Shown here one piece after another: positions 12,483 to 25,529 of a stretch of 64,000 bases of DNA; within the stretch, counting starts at the first letter, position 1, and every line of letters starts with the position of its first letter. The position numbers and the translations under genes are program-made. Under the pieces are notes generated by a model. The model ran no database searches. It saw nothing but the letters and a program-made list of their open reading frames with translations, and was not told the origin of the DNA. The DNA is from Diadema setosum (lineage: Eukaryota > Echinodermata > Echinoidea > Diadematoida > Diadematidae), in assembly GCA_033980235.1 (NCBI GenBank), contig CM067062.1, positions 17,948,301 through 18,012,300 on the forward strand, written 5' to 3'.

Positions 12483-12882
12483 AGGCCCGTTCACACACAA
12501 GGGAAAAAGTGCGATTTAAAAATCGATTTTCTTATCGCGATCAAAATTTCGAAATTTTTTCCAGTGTGGACAGAAAAATCTCACTAATTACCGCGATCCT
12601 TCAGAATAATCGCGATTATTTTGCCAAGCGTCGTGTGTGTGAGCGCGATCGAGATTCGGAAATCGGTATTTTTAATCCCATCGTTCGTAGCGCGTGCGAA
12701 ACTCTATTGGGACTGCGGGGTCAGTCTTCGGTCATGCAAGATTCGCGCATGCGCAGTTTGGCCACTGATCATTCTTTCCTTGCTGCGAAGTGCGATTTTT
12801 CCCTGTGTATGAACGGTCGGACAAAAAATCGAAATTTGGATCGCGACTGAAATTTCGATTTTCGTTGTTTGTGAACGGGCCT
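12483..12882. mobile_element. 400-bp TIR element, ATT target duplication
   Basis: Ends are AGGCCCGTTCACACACAA and its inverted relative TTGTTTGTGAACGGGCCT. ATT directly flanks both sides (12480-12482 and 12883-12885), a 3-bp duplication as made by PIF/Harbinger-type transposases. The interior is rich in self-complementary AATCG, TCGCGA and AATTTCGAAATT words. A 113-aa frame lies inside (12509-12850), but it reads through the palindromic words and has no domain. Non-autonomous; the superfamily assignment is inference. Confidence 0.8.
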
Positions 12883-13316
12883 ATTTTCAAAGCAGCAGAG
12901 GACAATTTTGTTGTCAATGGCTCATGAACCTCAAGTTCCTCTCCTAAAAAGAAATTGGTAATATGGATGTCCCCTGGGGAATAAAGAAATTGCAAAGATG
13001 TGTCAAAACATAACTCCTAACAGTTTGAAAAAAAAAAGAAAAAGAGATGCTGTGTTATGTGTATTCTCCCCAGTGAAATGTTCCAAACACTCATATTTTT
13101 GCTAATCAGGAGAATTCAAATGCTACCTTGCATCAGTGACCTTTTTGAAAAGATTATCAACAGTTTCTATCAAACTGAATATTTATGAAACAGGATGCTC
13201 AGAAATATATATTGAATCCCAGTAGATTTTTGTCATGTAAGTCCCTCCTGTCATATTCAGAACCACTTAAATACATTTTTTTCTTTTGCAAAAACAGAAA
13301 GAAAAGATCACAACAA

Positions 13317-13382
13317 CATGAAACATTCTTTTCACAAATATTCAATTTCCATGAAACATTCTTTTCACAAATATTCAATTTC
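13317..13382. repeat. 33-bp perfect tandem duplication
   Basis: Two adjacent copies of a 33-bp unit beginning CATGAAACATTCTTTTCAC. I see no difference between the copies. Confidence 0.93.
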
Positions 13383-13828
13383 AGATCAAGCATATATGAA
13401 TAAAACTGAGACCAGGGAAGAAGACACTTCAATGTTATACCATAATCAAATTGAAACGATATGACTGTGCCCTTTAAAAAGTCTCACTTTGCACAGTTAT
13501 ATATTTTGTTGGGTGCACTAGATGTGGCATTTAGCATCTTCTTTCATTCCTGCAAAATGGATAATGACTCTCCCATTTCAAACGAGAGCCTAATAACCTA
13601 ATTTCATCCCTAATCTCCATCTCAACAGCAGGGATTCTACCATTTCCATGGCTATTTTCTGACCATGCCAGAGGGGGATAGCAGCTTCAGTAGATGAAGA
13701 GGGGGGAGGAGGTTGCTCTGTGTTTGCTGAGGTAGCTAATGGGTGATATCGCCCAGCTTGTGAAGTGGCTTAGCAAATAGATGGGATAGCAAACCAACAC
13801 CTCTTACGACTGTCCTGCCCTCCCCAAT

Positions 13829-13842
13829 CCCCCCCCCCCCCC
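13829..13842 (+). repeat. 14-base C run
   Basis: Uninterrupted C homopolymer followed by AAGAAGAAAAAGAAG. Confidence 0.95.
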
Positions 13843-14361
13843 AAGAAGAAAAAGAAGTGAAACATTGCTTGCCCAGCATTCTCAGTTTGGGTATTAACTC
13901 CGTTTTAAACATGACCTCTTTAAAAAATGCTGCGTTGATTCTGCGACAGCAGCACGCTCGCCAAACTAGCAGGAAGGAAGGCTGCAAAAGTATGAACCAT
14001 ATTTAGGGAAGGGAGGAGAGAAGATGACATAAGATTTACTACTCATTTTACTACACCTCTCTTTTCTGTTTTCCACAGTGCTGCTTGTGCTTGCACAATT
14101 AGCAGTCACGAAAACAAATTTTGGCTGCGTGAAACAGTTTTCACATCGCAAGCACACAAGAGATTTGTGACTTTTGCGTGAAATGGAAGAGGACATAACA
14201 TGTATGATGTGTGATGCCTGCCTAGGTTGTTTGCATTATTGAAGCTCCTTAAGACCCACGCACTCTTTGTCTTGTTTACTTGTGGCTCACACGTACATTG
14301 CTGCTAGGGGCTGCGGTACGCAGAGAGCCGAGAATCACTCCTCGTTACCGTACCTGGCACA

Positions 14362-14383
14362 TTTTTTTTTTTTTTTTTTTTTT
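14362..14383 (+). repeat. 22-base T run
   Basis: Uninterrupted T homopolymer. No retroelement body was recognised next to it. Confidence 0.95.
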
Positions 14384-15244
14384 GATAAATGGCAACATCG
14401 ACTGCAAAGTAGCAGTGACAAAATTATTGGCATCCTGAATGGAGTTGGAAACTTGCAAACTACATTGTGCGGTTAGAGGTCAAATATGTGTATGTTGGAG
14501 ACATCAATTTGTGACTAGATGCGGTCATGACGACATGACAGGAAATTATAAAATGAAGGGATCATGCTTAACATTTTTCACCACACTGCCAAGAACATCA
14601 AAATAACTTAAGTAATGCAGTTAACAACAGTTTTTCCTTTCATTCATTAAAACTTCATTGAATTCGCCTTTGGAAATTTTACTGTATAACAGAAAATTAT
14701 TGATTACTTGTTAATCATGATCTGTACTGAAGAGATTTTTTCTTTCTTTTTAAACCTGAAGAGAAACCAACCTGTTTCGTCAAAATATGATAAGAATGAA
14801 CATCAATCGCTACTAATTTCATACCCAGATATCACGTCAACAGTGGGAGGACAATATTTGCTAAACATAACCAGGACATTATTTCTCAGCATTTTGCTAA
14901 TATAACATGGCATACTCTTCTTCTGCTCATCACTCGGAGGAAAAACTTTCGCCGGAAACAGGCCACAGACAGACGATGCACCATTTCATCGCATTAGCCA
15001 GCTGCCGGCTGCTTCTTTCACCTAGCTCATGTGCACGTCCTTGGTTGATACATGTTCCGTACATGTCGCCTGTTTGCTGAAGAAACTCCGCGCGGGTGAG
15101 GACACTGCCAGTAATGGAGCCAGGATCACGTAAGCTCGGGTCAACAAATAAAACATGCTCAATTGAAAAACCACTTCCTTCTCCAGCACCATAGATCCAG
15201 CGGCTATATATAGACTGCTCATATCAGTTGTTTTGCCTGTCCTT

Positions 15245-15350
15245 CCACACACACAGACACAGACAAAGACACACAGGCACACAAAGATGCACAAATGTGT
15301 ATGTGCACACAACATATAAACACAAAAACATGTACACATGAATAAACACA
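15245..15350. repeat. Degenerate CA-rich tract
   Basis: Interrupted CACA and ACAGACA words. It generates the Val/Cys/Phe-rich minus frame at 15022-15366, which I do not call. Confidence 0.85.
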
Positions 15351-16194
15351 ACAAACAATCAAACATTCATGCTCACATGAAACATTAATCCTATTGATTA
15401 CACAATCTCCAACACTTCATGTTTATTATTTTTTCCTGCCTCATTATTAGGCCCATGGAGGCGCGAGCCGAGAATTGATTACAGATGAGGGTTACATCTC
15501 GGTACAAGTACATGCGCTTAGAGGAATTTTCGGCACCTCCTTTAGTGATTCAATACATTGCCTATCACTCATGGACTGCTAGTGAGGAGTGCAGTTTGCT
15601 GATAGACCACTGACACTGTTCTTCACACTCTTCCATCGCTGTAAGAATTCCTCATTCTCTTTCTCCACTTTAAACTGCATCCTTCCCCTCCTCCTATATC
15701 ACTTCATCTCTCCTTCTATCTCTCTAAACACATTTTTTATTTCATTGCTGATCCTGATTGTCATCAGAGACAGGGGAGCAATAGCAATGGTGTTAACAAG
15801 TTGCAGGTGTTTTTCACTAAATTCTCATTCATGTTCAGCAGGGCATGAACGGGAGAATGTGATGCCTCCTTCAAAAGTTACCTTTGTACACCTTGCACTT
15901 TGTAGGCAATCACAGAGCATATACACAGAATATTACTGATCCCTTTTTGCAAGTGCTGCATTTGATATGACAATATCTTTATGTGCAAATTTTGATGTTA
16001 CCCATAACATACCCAGGATATCATATCTCTGCTTCCTGTGAAAGAAGCAGGGAGATGAGGTACAGGTTCAAGAGATTCACCAATACAATACCATGTGCGT
16101 GAAAACAGTCAATAATCCAGTGCTTTAACAACACACCGAAGAGCAATATGCCTACTTAGTATTTGAAGTGGAAGGAGGTCAAAAGAGTATAATC

Positions 16195-16590
16195 TGGTAG
16201 ATTGCAGACAAAGAGACAGACAGACAAACATCAAACACAGCAGGAAGAGAGGAAGGTCTGCATAAACATCAGATAGACTGATAAAAACACACAGACAGAC
16301 ACACAGAAAGACCGGACTGATGAACACATAATACATAAATGAGAAAAAAAAAAAATAACATATGAAAACCAGATCTACAAACAGGTATACATCAGAAAGA
16401 CAGACCAGCGGGTAAACTGATACAGACACAAAACCCAATGGACCAAAATTACAAAGGAACAAAGGCAAACAGTTAAACAGAAAGACAGACCGACCGGACA
16501 GACAGACAGACAAACAGAGAACACAAAGAAGAAAGAGTAGCTGATCTACAAAGACTGTCAAAAGACAAGAGACAAAAAGTGAGGGAACAG
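16195..16590. repeat. Degenerate (CAGA)n purine-rich minisatellite-like tract
   Basis: About 400 bp in which CAGACAGA and ACAAACAG words recur imperfectly, the plus strand being almost free of T in places. Its minus strand has no stop codon for 185 codons and reads as Leu/Ser/Cys/Val-rich sequence. I take that frame as a by-product. Confidence 0.85.
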
Positions 16591-18248
16591 GGAGAGCTAG
16601 TGACAGATGAAGACAATTTACAATGTCGCCGAGGTCAGGCAAGGAGTCACCTGAATACATCATCACGCAAAACTCGAGACATTCCTCCCAATGGCGGACC
16701 GTACCTCCGCGTGTCTCGTGTTACGCCGGCAGCGGGCGAAAGTACTCTTCCCTGTCAAATCATCGATCAAGAGCCCTCATACCCCTGTCATTATGTGACA
16801 CAGAAATATGTCACAATTCAACAGAGAAATGTCACTCATAATACATCTGAAATCACCATCACTTTATTCTGTTTTCCCCTTTTTAAAGAAATTGATGCAA
16901 CAAACACGAAAAATGTCCCTTAATATAATTCCATCATGCTCATTTTGTCTTGATCATGTTTCTACACATATGTACAGAACGGAAGCCAAATACTATGGCT
17001 CATCTGACCTACCACAAGAAATTCAGGGTCTTTTGCAAAACCGGATGATAAACTTGCAAGTTTCACTGCATTATTTTGTACAATGAATAACACGCTCAAG
17101 CAATTTTCTCATCTATCTTGCTTACTCTAAATTTTCAAGCGCTCTCTAGCCTGGTTCACGAGGCATCATTTTGTGGCGAGAATGTCAGTATAAATTAGCC
17201 ATTGTCATGGTGGACGACACTCAATCACTCTCTGACAATGCCTATGGACACACTCTTTTGAGAGAAAAATACTGGATAATTTGAGAGCAAATTAGTCTAT
17301 GATTCATTCCCGGCAGTCAGTCGGGCGTGTCATGGGCTAAAAAGTTGTGCGTACTGGGGACGTCGAACAAACCAAATGCATCTGTGCCGTCCAAAAGAGA
17401 ATAACAACAAACTCCCCGTGGACTTCCCATCATAGAGAAACCAATCGTTGATGATTTGATTTTCAAATGAGAAGCCATTCGTAAATGTGAGCTCGTGGTT
17501 GCATGAAATTAACGAGTCTGTTCATTCAGACTACATGACCTGCTCACAGACACTGCACATATCCCAGTCGGCCCATACGCTGGAAGGAAAGAGCGGAGCA
17601 AGCTGGGAGCATCACTTGTATCAACAGAATTAGATTTGCAACAACGAATTATGGCTCCGGGCTGAACATTTATCAACCTTCACCAGGCTGCTATTATTTT
17701 ATTCATTCATCTTTTTTTCTCTGCATCTTCTTTTATTTTATGCTTTTTTGCCTGCTGAAATTCCCGTAAATTATGAAGAGGCATCTCTGCAAGTTGGTGA
17801 AAGAGGTACAAAAAAAAAAGGTCATTTTTTTTTAAGAAGACATTTATGATAATCAGCCAAGTCCGGATTGTTAAAGGCTCACCACACAGAGCACATGTCA
17901 CTATCTGATTGATAGAAATATTGCTTGGGTGTAAATTCCTATGTGCCATACTATTTCCATCACGCACGAGATGTCATGGTGTAAAATAAGTTGAAAAACC
18001 CAGACTTTTGATTTAATTTCCTATTTCTCCATGACTAACATTCCCTTTAACTTGTTTGTGAATTTGGGCTCATTTTTGTACTTGACTGGACAGCATGATT
18101 CTTTTTACTACTTTGTACACACACAAAAAAAAAATGCAGTTATGTTCCTCCACTTCTGATGTGAAATATAGTACCATACTCCCTTGCACTGACTGCCCTC
18201 CCCGCATCATCATTCTCACCTACTCCTAACCCCAACTCCCAGCCCCCT

Positions 18249-18287
18249 CCCCCCCCCCCCAAAAAAAAAAAAAAAAAAAAAAAAAAA
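18249..18287 (+). repeat. C12-A27 homopolymer junction
   Basis: Twelve C immediately followed by 27 A, preceded by more C-rich sequence. Confidence 0.95.
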
Positions 18288-18539
18288 GATATGGATATTG
18301 AGTTGCTTTTGTCATATCTGCAACTTTTCATCTTCTCCAACAAGTCCTCAAATGACACCTGAATGTTCTATTCCCCTCTGGTTGTGAAATGCAGGAAGAG
18401 GCAGAGCCCAGTAAATCAATTTTTTTCCCTCTTCCGTGCCACAGAAAATCAATCCTGATCTGGTTGAATTCTGTATTTTCTTGCCTGGTAATGGCTTTTG
18501 CTCCACTGTGCAGTGGATCCTCTTGCAGCGATTGAAGCA

Positions 18540-19200
18540 CAGCTTCACTTCTTTCCCTGCTCAACTCCACCTCATTCCCACCACCCCCCCCCCCTTCTTT
18601 CAACAAAATGTTCCTACTCTTGAAATCTTTCCTTTCTTGACATCCAACACACTTTCGTGTACTCTTCTCTCAATAATGCATCAAATGGATGTGCACTCTG
18701 GAGCACACAGCGACTACTATTGGTCGAGACATATTTGATAAAGATGCCATTCTCTCTTATGGTTTTCTTGTCAGATTTCTACCCCCTGCCCTCCACCCCA
18801 CCCCCCTTCCATTTTTCTTATTTTATTTTCCTAGCCATCTCCTTTTGTGTTTTATATCATCTCTTCTTGATCTGCCTCTGCATACTAGTCTCTACAAATC
18901 TCCCTCTACTTTCCCTCTGTTTTGTTCTGAATATCCCTCCCTTCCCCTTCCCTCCTTGTCTCTTTAGCTATCTGTCTGCCCCCATCCTCCCTTTTATTTC
19001 TGCTGCTCTTCTCTTCCCCCCCCCCCCTTCTTCCTGTACAACCAATGCCATAGAGTACCAGACTGCAGGCTCTTAGCAGATTTCTCCCCCCTCCCCCATC
19101 CCCTGCCCTGCCTGCATCCCTTACTACCAGCGCCATGTCCCCACAGGTCGCCTCTAACCCCGCTTTGTCTCCCACTCGCTGCTGCCCCGCCCCCTTTCGA
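18540..19200 (+). repeat. Long pyrimidine-rich tract
   Basis: For roughly 650 bp the plus strand is dominated by C and T, with C runs at 18584-18594 and 19016-19027. Low purine content leaves several frames open (139 aa at 18657-19076 plus, 104 aa at 18906-19220 minus). Their Leu/Pro/Ser/Phe or Gly/Arg/Glu composition follows from strand asymmetry. It could be a decayed (CT)n/(C)n array. Confidence 0.75.
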
Positions 19201-19940
19201 TTCCACTCACGCGCAAACACTCCTCACACACACTGTCACATGACTCTGTGGAGATGCAATGCGAATCCAAGGCACAAGTAACATTATTTCCACGGCTGTC
19301 TGTAATGAATGGCAAATGATGATGTGCTACGAGGCACATACATGGAGAGGTGGAAGGAAAAAAAAAAACGTAACCACATCAAAATTCATAACAAATCCTT
19401 CTGTCTGCGTGTCCAACTCTTAAAATCAGAGAAATTACGCGACAAAACCATCCATCAACTTGAACAACAAATTCAGTACATCTTGCATTGTAGCATCATG
19501 GTGAAATCTCAGAATTTGAACTTGACCTCCACCCAACATCTCACGAAATATTGTTCCCAAATCAAAACCAGTAACTTTCCTTTTATCTTTCAATAATGTA
19601 CAAACAGTAATATTTGGCAAACAGCAGAGTCATTTTTAAATGATTTTTTAACTTTTCCTCTTTCTTTATCTTATTGTCATCCTCTCATTTCTGTGTGCAC
19701 CTTGAGCATTTCATTGGACAGATTTAGCTCAATACAAATTGCAATTATCATCATCAATACTCTCTATAATTACTTCACTATCTGTTCCTTTACTTTGTTG
19801 GATTTTGCCAAAACCTAATTCACACAAATCATTGATGCCTGTGTAGTAAGGATACCAAAATCGCATTACACAATTCTTGACTTAATGATATATATTGTTG
19901 ATTTGTTTCTTCTTCTTGGCCTATGACCTCAATTTCATTT

Positions 19941-20301
19941 AAAGGGGAAGGCTAGTAACTGATCAGTGGGAATCAGTGGAAATGCTGGGAGATGATTGTT
20001 CCAATCCTTATGGGATTCATTCAAGAGTTCATTGTATATCTAATGTTGTGTGAAAATGATTTGCTTCAGAATGGTGTCATATTCAAGTAATGTGCAGTTT
20101 AATGCTTCCAGGTTAGCGTCCCTGGTCAGTGACGGAGCATTAATCTGCACATTACTTGAATATGAGACCGTTCTGAAGCAAATCATTTTCACACAACAAT
20201 AGATATACAATCAACTCTTGAATGAATCCCATAAGGATTGGAACAATCATCTCCCAGCATTTCCACTAATTCCCACTGATCAGTTACTAGCCCTCCCCTT
20301 T
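19941..20301. mobile_element. Long foldback element, ~165-bp arms
   Basis: A near-perfect palindrome. The left arm starts AAAGGGGAAGGCTAGTAACT and the right arm ends AGTTACTAGCCCTCCCCTTT, with pairing kept through blocks such as CTGGGAGATGATTGTTCCAA and ATTTGCTTCAGAA. About 24 bp (AGGTTAGCGTCCCTGGTCAG region, near 20110) form the loop. TTTAAA lies at both ends. Arms differ at only scattered positions. There is no coding capacity. A transcript would form a long double-stranded hairpin. It directly abuts the element at 20302. Confidence 0.88.
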
Positions 20302-20660
20302 AAAGAGACTGTTTACCATTGAGATCAGTGATTTGGACATTTCACATTTGATGATGTGTAGGTCAGTTGTATCACAAAACATCCTACCATGTAAAAATTT
20401 TGCAATAAAGCCTAAAATATAAGGAGACATCACTATTTTTCTCAATAAATCGTAACTGTACAATGTAGCCGGTTTAGTCTAGTAGCACTTTTATTATAAC
20501 TATTGTTCACATTTTGCATATCTAACAAAACTTGACATTAATCATATTGATTCAAATTTTTACATTGGTTGTTTCTATCCCTAACTCACATTTTTGAACT
20601 ATTTTGCAGCACTAAATCTGGGTTTCTGTTTCATCTGCAAGTGGTAAATTATGCCTTTAA
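20302..20660 (-). mobile_element. ~359-bp repeat, copy 1 (inverted)
   Basis: In the minus sense it begins TTAAAGGCATAATTTACCAC and ends GGTAAACAGTCTCTTTAA, so the ends are weak inverted repeats (TTAAAGG and TTTACC words). It aligns along its length with 26155-26511. Shared blocks in order are GTGAGTTAGGGATAGAAACA, AATGTGAACAATAGTTATAA, CTCCTTATATTTTAGG and GGTAGGATGTTTT. Ends in TTAA-type sequence. No coding capacity. It shares its outer TTTAAA with the foldback at 19941-20301, so one probably inserted at the other's edge. Confidence 0.85.
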
Positions 20661-21644
20661 GTTGCTCTTAAATCCCATCAATTATTCATTGTTATACCCA
20701 TTCCTTATTCTGCATTCGATCAAAATATTGGTGAGCACTCTCTCAGTTAACACATGAATAAACCATTTAAATGGATACGCTAAAAGCCTTTCCAACACTT
20801 TCGGTGGAGATGCATTAGATAAAACTATGTGGGGTTAAGAAAAAAAAAATGATTTTAAAAAAGTCTAAACCACTGAGAGAGAGAAAAAAAAAACCCACAA
20901 AAAACACACACAACATTTTGCAGGCCTTGAACACTAATGTTGAAAGGTGAGTAACAATTTACTTTCCCCCAACAGAGCAACATGAAACCCTGGGAGGAAA
21001 TTCATAATTTCCTACACAGATTTGTTTTCCAGAGCAAGACAGAAGAGGACACTTGGGAGCAGAGTACAACATAAGATGGAGCTAATGAGGAGTGTTCTCT
21101 GACAAGGATCCTGTGAAGAAGATGCATCCTAACATCAAAATAGAACAGCGCTCGTGCCATATCATCTTTATTTGTCTCTTTAAGGATACCATCACTATCA
21201 AATATCAAAGAGCTAGAGATGACAGTCTAAGTACTTTCACTTTCTCCCAACAAGCTTGTGAAATTATTATAGACGTTCTCCAATGTTCAAATCTTTTCAT
21301 GTGACATGCAATTCAATAGGATTTATGTTATATATTTGTGAAGATACTGTATCAAATTATGAGGTTATGCTCTCTTTTATTTAAAGGAGCAGAAATAAAT
21401 GGAGTGGGAAAACAGAACTGCAGTGAAATGAAAATATTATGCACTGTTCATATGTAGTAAAAAATGTGATATAAGACATCTACCCCTGAGGAACACTTGC
21501 ACCAAGAGTCCAGTAAAACTAACTTTAAAAAATATCCACAGACTGTGACTAGTCCAATGTGATTAGAGAAATATAATTGGGAGAAATGAGATTCATGTCT
21601 GGTTTCTTGCACAATCTCATAAATATAACTTGATGTGCATAAGG
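20661..21644. other. Unique AT-rich DNA
   Basis: No gene recognised. Short A runs near 20840 and 20886. The 3' limit is the 7-bp target duplication of the next element (21638-21644). Confidence 0.55.
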
Positions 21645-22020
21645 CAGAGATGCCAAGTTCAAAAAACTTTTATGAGTGAGATTTTTATGACTCGGTGTCT
21701 CGCTGCTCGCGCGCATGTGCACGCGAGCGAGGAGGGTGTCCCCCTCCCTTCGTAGGGAGCTTTTATTTTAATTATTAGCTCTTAATGATGAGATCTGGTG
21801 CATTCTTAAGTGACTATTTTTTACTAATTTTGAAAGGCAAAAGGGAGATATACCTTCAATTGCAACTATCACTTTAATCCTTTGAGCTATGCTCCTTATT
21901 TTTGGCCCAAATTGCAGACTTCACCAGATGCGTGAGAAAAATGGGTGCCATGCGTGAGATCGTGAGACAGACCCTAAATGCTTGGGTCTCACGCAGAATG
22001 CGTGAGACTTGGTAGCTCTG
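21645..22020. mobile_element. 376-bp hAT-like MITE with 7-bp target duplication
   Basis: Left end CAGAGATGCCAAGT and right end ACTTGGTAGCTCTG are inverted repeats. CATAAGG directly flanks both sides (21638-21644 and 22021-22027). Termini of the CAGRG type with a 7-8-bp duplication are known of hAT transposons. The perfect duplication argues for a fairly recent insertion. The interior has repeated TGCGTGAGA words near the right end and GTGAGATTTTTATGAC at the left. No coding capacity. Confidence 0.85.
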
Positions 22021-22027
22021 CATAAGG

Positions 22028-25000
22028 TGTGTTCCTAAATGTGTTGATAACACAAGTTTTCTTGCAAGTGTGAAAGTGCCTTCAGGTCACACCAGTACAT
22101 GTAGTCATATCTCACATCTATGTTCCAGTCAACCAAGAAAAAGAAGAAAATAACAATTAATGAAGCATGGAGGTAAAACCGCATGTAGTGAAATGCCATT
22201 GTATCTGCTCACTCTAGCCAGGAATAGACAGTTTCGGTGGTTTGGGGACAGATAATCATCTGGGGAGTATTTTGATAGCTCAACAAGCAAACTAAATGAA
22301 CTAGAGCTTTCCAAATTCATTAACGAAATCCTAACATGACTTTGTTTTCAAACCAAGAGAATCACACATCAAAACAAAGCAACACATGTCTATGCTACTT
22401 CAATGAACAGAGCTAGTATTTATCGAGCACATTTCTACTGTGTAAAGTCAGTCCATTTACTATGTACTCAGTAGATATACTGGATACAGCAGATACACAG
22501 GATCTCTAGGATCATCAGAACGGCAAAACTAAACATAAAAGGGATAGAACACTGATACAGAGTAGGTCTACATTATTTGTATGATGGCTCTGTTTTGTTT
22601 TGTTTTTATCAATCATTGCCATCTCCAATGCAGATTACCTTGAAGAGCTCACGCCTACAGGGAATTACATGGGTGGGGCTGGGAAAATTTGGCATGCCCT
22701 GAATATTGCATGAAATCCATCTTGACTAATTCATGACAACTCAACGCACAAATACTCTACTCACACACAACATTTGACCCATCATATTTAGTGTTATGCA
22801 CGTGTGCATGGGTCATTCCATTCAATGTTAGGGGTGGCTCTCACATTTATGAACATATTGGAAGTGGGACCGCAGTATTGTTTTGATTCTTTAAAGAAAG
22901 TGTTCCACAAGATATTGTTAGAAAGAAAAGCTAAATATAGTAACATGTAGGATATGGAAGACTACATGTACTCAGACATACATATATGAAATTACAGTAC
23001 TCTGTACTTTGTATTTTGCACACAATTATTCACCAGACAATTCTGATACGTAAAAAGCAAAGAAATTTCTTTAATACAAATGATTACTAAAGGATAAATC
23101 CATTATTGTACAACTTGCATACCATGAACCTCTGTTATGTTGTATTTTACAGATGCAGGATTATGACTCTGTGACCAAAATGAATTGATTGCATTACAAT
23201 ATCCATGAACTCCTGTCAAAAATCCTTCTGAAATGATTTCTAACTGACAAATATCTTCTATACAAAGCATAATTTAGAGAACAGCACAAAACACTATCTA
23301 TAAAACATGCTAATCCATTTCAAGATATTCATTGGCATCTCTGCCTATAAGAGTAAATGCAAAATTCAGCCGACAAAGAAAAAAAAAATCAAAGATCGAA
23401 CGGAATATTCAAGTTTTGCCAACTGCAGAAAACAGAATTTGTGGAATGAATCATGCATCAAGCAGGGCGCTCCCGAAAAGCTAACAGAAAACAATGGTAA
23501 CCTAATAGTGCGCTACAGCGTGCACCGACTGTGCGGAACACTGCTGTACGTTGTACTGTTCGCTGCCCAAGCTCTAAGCCCAGTAATCCCCACGGCACTG
23601 AGATAATTTGTGATGGAGGACACAGGATTGGTGACTTAGTCCGTGGACTGTTAAAGGGCCACTCTGCGACAGACAAACGCAGGGGAGGAGACTGTGCATG
23701 TATCGACCACTACGGGATTCTACATGATTACAATGTACAGTGTTTATTAGTGTTTATTCTAGAGAATGCACATGTGTTGATATTGACCTCCCTGTATAAC
23801 TACGCAACAAAGGGTAAATCATAGAAGAAGCATGCTCATTCTACACTCATCCAGTCTTACATTACTGTTAATGAAATTCACATTTGAGACATATTTATAA
23901 ACTGAATGCATATCAGGGAAGCATATGATTGAGAAAGTGCAACTGATTAACAAACTGCCCTACGTCGACGTCAATAAGCACCGAATTGATCGGTGTTCTA
24001 GTAGTAGCAGTGACAAAAGAAATCATTTGGCATTTGCTCAAGTGTGACGGGGCCCCTTAGAAAAAAAAAAAATCTCACAGATTGTTGCAAATCCAGGGAA
24101 ACGAATTTGATGTGTTTATGAAGTGCATTCCATCACCAGCTGTCCTTGTAAAATTAAACTGAAACCACTTGAAGTAGGCCTACATAAATATTTAAATTTT
24201 GTTTTCCGACAATTCTAAGAGTACTTCAACTGGATCTGTTCCAGCCAGATACTGCAAGCATGAAATGTAGGAACAGAAAATGCACTAATTTAGTCAAATA
24301 GGTAGGGGTAAAACCAAAGATGTGCAAGTAGGCATGATCAACACAACAGAAACACACACACAGGGACAAATAGAAACAGATATGCCCAGACGATCCACAA
24401 TGGTATTTCTTGTGCGTACCATCTGTACATCAACAAGTACATCAACAACATCCACCACCTGACTTCACACACTCTACAAAGGTGCATAGGAATATACCTA
24501 AATACAAAGCCATATCATAGCAGCAAAGTGGTTGCAGGTGCTCTACTGTTTTGTTTTTTTAAGCCTTTGCTCAAGGAATTACCTTGCTATTATTTTATTG
24601 CAGTCTTTCCAGTCAAGCTACACCTACAATTGTGATATGTTGCATGGCGTTACACAACTTAGACAATCGGTTGTTTTTATTGGGCAACAATAAATGTCGA
24701 ACAATTGCTATTCAGCATTATTACCGCTCCGTTTGTCTGATTTCCATGTGGACGCCTCCTCCTTCACCTCGGCTCAGCCATTCTGTCACGCTTGGCGAAA
24801 TATGTAAAGCCAATTAACGGCAAATCAATACAGGAAAAGCCAGAGGTATGAAAGGATAAACCCTTCAAAGGTTACGAACATAAACATGCCCGAACCTCTG
24901 CCAACAAAGGTGATTTACAGCAAGTGTATATATGGGGACAATGCTAAAAGAAAACTTGGGGAACACCAGAGCAAGCAAAGAGGGGAATTTGTTATTGAAC

Positions 25001-25500
25001 ATATTTCTAAACTGCGCCTGTCATGTAATGTTTTCAAAGTCTGTATGCCTACTTGAATCACGTTTCACCTGAACATGCTCCTGACATGTTTGGCCCAGTC
25101 ATGGTCCAGAGGTGTTCAAATATGTGTGTTTTGCTCAATCTGCCTGCACATGAGTAATGTGAGCAGTTTGACCTCAACAACATGATTGAGATGAAGCTTA
25201 GCTTTACTATGAATTTGTTTGGTAAATGATAGAGCAGTTAAATGCATTACGTAGCAATTACTTCCACTGCACTGGCCAAATAACCCCATTCTAAAACAAT
25301 ATCAGTTGAATTCCATCAAGATTTGTGTTCATGTTGTAAAATATGTTGCCACTTCGTCAAGTAGATCTAGCAAATTCACAACACTCATATAATCAGATAC
25401 AATAATTAGAAATCAGTTAGAGCTGGCAGCTTGATTACAGAAATTAACTGCCTCAATGGAGGGAGCAAAAGTTTCAGCTTGAGCCCACTGGAGAAAAAAA
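22028..25500. other. 3.5-kb stretch without a recognised gene
   Basis: No gene recognised and few repeats. TAGGCCTA occurs at 24175. Open frames (99 and 97 aa around 23307-23824) show no domain and I do not call them. Confidence 0.5.
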
Positions 25501-25529
25501 AATAAAAATCACGCAGTAAAATCACACCC

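Larger units (their letters stand above)
12883..19940. other. 7-kb stretch without a recognised gene
   Basis: No gene recognised. Contains a 33-bp tandem duplication, homopolymers, CA- and CAGA-rich tracts and a long pyrimidine-rich region, annotated separately. The stretch 17440-17700 is GC-richer and non-repetitive, with sites such as TTTGATTTTC and GAAATTAACG. The 185-aa minus frame at 16109-16666 is produced by CAGA repeats. Confidence 0.5.

Noticed and set aside
16109..16666. 185-codon minus-strand open frame rich in Leu, Ser, Cys and Val
   Set aside because: It follows from degenerate CAGA repeats that lack stop codons on the minus strand; no domain.
18657..19220. 139-codon plus and 104-codon minus frames
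   Set aside because: Strand asymmetry of the pyrimidine-rich tract removes stops; residue composition mirrors the base bias.
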